Assembly: GCA_001564205.1 (NCBI GenBank)
Contig: LKMY01000107.1
Location: 1 to 6,311, forward strand
Length of the DNA stretch: 6,311 nucleotides
Source: Nanohaloarchaea archaeon PL-Br10_U2g5
Lineage (GTDB): Archaea; Halobacteriota; Halobacteria; Halobacteriales; Haloferacaceae
Direction of reading: 5' to 3'
The notes beneath the pieces are model-generated. The model was given only the letters and a program-made list of their open reading frames with translations. It made no database searches and was not told the DNA's origin. Each line of letters starts with the position of its first letter. Position 1 is the first letter of the stretch. The position numbers were made by a program, and so were the translations under genes. Of this stretch, positions 4,952 through 6,311 are shown piece after piece.

Positions 4952-5716
4952 ATGGGAACAGACGGCGTTCCGCCCGACGAGCACGCCGGAGACGAGCCGA
5001 CGCCCGCGGAGTCCGAGGAGAATCAGCCGACGGAATCGACGCCCGCGGAGGCGAATTCGGACTCCCCGGACGGCGTACGGGCCGGGCTCGTGATACGCGG
5101 CCTCGTGAACTGCCCCGCCGTCGCCGCGTCGAGTCGCCACGACGGCCCGATCACCGGGATCAACTGGGCGCGCGCGAACGATACTCACACCGAGGAGTTC
5201 AGAGTCCGCGACCCGGCCGCGCTCGATCGAGCCGACACGGGCGTCGACCCGGAAGCGGTGGTCGATCTCGGTGACGAGCGCGTGTACCGGTTCGCCCGCC
5301 CGGACGACGGCACGTGTGCGTGCCGGGTGATCGAGGGCCTCGACTGTCCGATCGTCGACGCCCGAGCCGAGGACGGGGCGCTGTTTCTCACGCTCCACCT
5401 CCCCGACCTCGAACGGCTTCGCGACGTGGTCGCCGGACTCGACGACGCCGCCGATCACGTCGAGGTTCGGTACCTGATTCACGGCTCCACGGACGGCGAC
5501 GGCGTGCCGGACCGGACCCTCGTCGACCGCGACCGGCTCACCGACCGCCAGTGTGAGGTGCTCCGAACGGCCTACCGGATGGGGTACTTCGAGCGCCCCC
5601 GCGACGCCAACGCGACCGCTGTCGCCGACGCCCTCGACATCGCCCCGTCGACGTTCGCCGAACACCTCGCGACGGCGCAGCGGAAGCTGCTCGAAGAGGT
5701 GCTGTCGGAGGGGTGA
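4952..5716 (+). CDS. NarO/DmsR-like redox regulator, HTH_10 (Bat) family
   Basis: A 254-residue cytoplasmic transcription regulator. Residues 1-40 are an acidic, Pro/Ser-rich low-complexity tail. Residues 42-178 form the haloarchaeal sensor-like domain, with four cysteines: Cys54, Cys122, Cys124 and Cys132. This fits C-Xn-C-X-C-X7-C exactly (n = 67), the motif described for NarO of Haloferax volcanii and likened there to the Fe-S ligands of FNR. Residues 196-249 (LTDRQCEVLRTAYRMGYFE...ATAVADALDIAPSTFAEHL) are a textbook HTH_10 domain of the bacterio-opsin activator type. It therefore probably senses oxygen or redox state and controls anaerobic respiration-type genes. ATG 4952 is preferred to the in-frame TTG at 4910, because the extra 14 residues look like untranslated DNA. 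It diverges from the membrane protein/fdhA pair, its likely target. It may be a paralogue rather than NarO itself, so no symbol is given. Confidence 0.85.
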   Translation: MGTDGVPPDEHAGDEPTPAESEENQPTESTPAEANSDSPDGVRAGLVIRGLVNCPAVAASSRHDGPITGINWARANDTHTEEFRVRDPAALDRADTGVDPEAVVDLGDERVYRFARPDDGTCACRVIEGLDCPIVDARAEDGALFLTLHLPDLERLRDVVAGLDDAADHVEVRYLIHGSTDGDGVPDRTLVDRDRLTDRQCEVLRTAYRMGYFERPRDANATAVADALDIAPSTFAEHLATAQRKLLEEVLSEG

Positions 5717-5814
5717 CTCGCCACCGCAGAGTCGGCCGACCCTGAGCGAGCCGCCCCCGAGCGCACGAGTCGGGATACACCGATTCAGCGCGCGTTGATT
5801 CAGCGCCCGTCGAG
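5717..5814. other. Short convergent spacer between regulator and cobQ
   Basis: About 98 bases lie between the stop of the plus-strand regulator and the stop of minus-strand cobQ. It has no T-tract and no strong hairpin, so no terminator can be named for either gene. Its right side is made of a 15-base tandem repeat, listed separately. Confidence 0.5.
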
Positions 5815-5826
5815 TCAGCGCACGTC
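5782..5826. repeat. Three tandem 15-bp repeats over the cobQ stop codon
   Basis: The units are 5782-5796 (GATTCAGCGCGCGTT), 5797-5811 (GATTCAGCGCCCGTC) and 5812-5826 (GAGTCAGCGCACGTC). Each keeps the core TCAGCGC. The period is five codons, so on the minus strand every unit carries the TGA in the cobQ frame. The third unit supplies the real stop and the next two are further stops beyond it. Tandem duplication of the gene's last codons explains this best. Confidence 0.85.
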
Positions 5827-6311
5827 GACCCCGAGAACCTCGAGATCGACGTTATCGGCGACAAGGGTCGCGGCCCGGTCGTACGGGTCGCCCTCGGCGT
5901 CCCGGTCCGACCCCGCTTCCGTCGGTTCGGGGTCCACAGCCGCCCCGTTCCCCGTCGGACGCGACTTCCCCGCCGCGCCGAACACCGTCTCCACGAACGC
6001 CTCGCGAACGGAGTCGTTCTCGAACAGTCCATGGAGGTACGTACCGAGCACGCGGTCGGTCGCCGCGCTCTCGGGGCCTAGGGGTCGATCGATCGGCGCA
6101 GTCGGTGACGACCGACCCATGTGGATCTCGTAGCCAGTCACGGTCCCGCTCGCACCCGCGATGACGCCGATCCCCTCGACCGTCCGCGTCACGCGTTCCA
6201 CTCGCTTGTCGGCCGTGAAATGGGTCTCGACCGGCAGCACGCCGATCCCGTCCACGGTCGACGCCGAGCCGGTTCCCTCGACGTCCGCGCCGGTGAGCCG
6301 CTCGCCGAGGA
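5815..6311 (-). CDS. cobQ: Cobyric acid synthase CobQ, C-terminal part (partial)
   Basis: The frame is open from the window's right edge to the TGA at 5815-5817 and gives 164 residues of the C-terminal glutamine-amidotransferase part of CobQ (CbiP). This enzyme amidates side chains of adenosylcobyrinic acid a,c-diamide, using glutamine and ATP, in cobalamin synthesis. Diagnostic runs are LGERLTGADVEGTG, GIGVLPVETHF, TGYEIHMGR and GTYLHGLFEND; the His of the last (codon 6031-6033) is the amidotransferase catalytic His. The nucleophilic Cys and the synthetase domain lie beyond the edge. Between GLFEND and the tail is an acidic, low-complexity insert (about GKSRPTGNGAAVDPEPTEAG), common in haloarchaeal proteins. 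The tail DRAATLVADNVDLEVLGVDVR ends in a tandem repeat. Internal GTG 6255 is not the true start. It converges on the regulator gene and is probably functionally separate. Confidence 0.93.
   Translation of the reverse strand, partial: LGERLTGADVEGTGSASTVDGIGVLPVETHFTADKRVERVTRTVEGIGVIAGASGTVTGYEIHMGRSSPTAPIDRPLGPESAATDRVLGTYLHGLFENDSVREAFVETVFGAAGKSRPTGNGAAVDPEPTEAGSDRDAEGDPYDRAATLVADNVDLEVLGVDVR

Noticed and set aside
5314..5798. Arg-rich plus- and minus-strand frames over the regulator gene
   Set aside because: They are shadows of the HTH_10 gene, whose frame alone carries the cysteine motif and the helix-turn-helix.

Overview
The window comes from a haloarchaeon, possibly Halorubrum-like. 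Most of it is very GC-rich, the proteins are acidic, starts lack good Shine-Dalgarno sites, and TATA-like boxes lie about 25-30 bases upstream of some starts. Roughly the first 1.5 kb is visibly less GC-rich than the rest and is a mobile element of the IS200/IS605 (IS1341-type) superfamily.

Layout. Bases 1-42 are the last codons of an upstream gene, probably of the same element. 43-1185 (+) encodes an apparently intact TnpB RNA-guided nuclease. 1108-1445 carries a row of strong hairpins that start inside tnpB and end in a closed stem; this is the expected place for the right end and the guide (omega) RNA. 1446-1635 has no gene, but next to the fdhA stop it holds a possible fragment of a CobQ-like C-terminus. 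1636-3708 (-) encodes a molybdopterin formate dehydrogenase-type catalytic subunit. 3829-4812 (-) encodes an unrecognised multi-pass membrane protein with a clear internal duplication. 4952-5716 (+), divergent from it, encodes a bacterio-opsin-activator (HTH_10) regulator with a C-Xn-C-X-C-X7-C cysteine motif like that of NarO. 5815-6311 (-) is the C-terminal part of cobyric acid synthase CobQ, cut by the window edge.

How the genes may work together. The membrane protein gene and the FDH gene point the same way. The regulator diverges from them across about 140 bp and carries a cysteine motif associated with anaerobic/redox control. The most natural reading is an anaerobically or redox-controlled module: a sensor-regulator, a membrane protein of unknown function and a Mo/W oxidoreductase. 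No electron-transfer subunit, FdhD or cofactor gene is visible here. CobQ belongs to cobalamin synthesis and is probably unrelated. The TnpB element beside the module is an insertion, and the CobQ-like fragment at the far side of the module hints at a past duplication or rearrangement.
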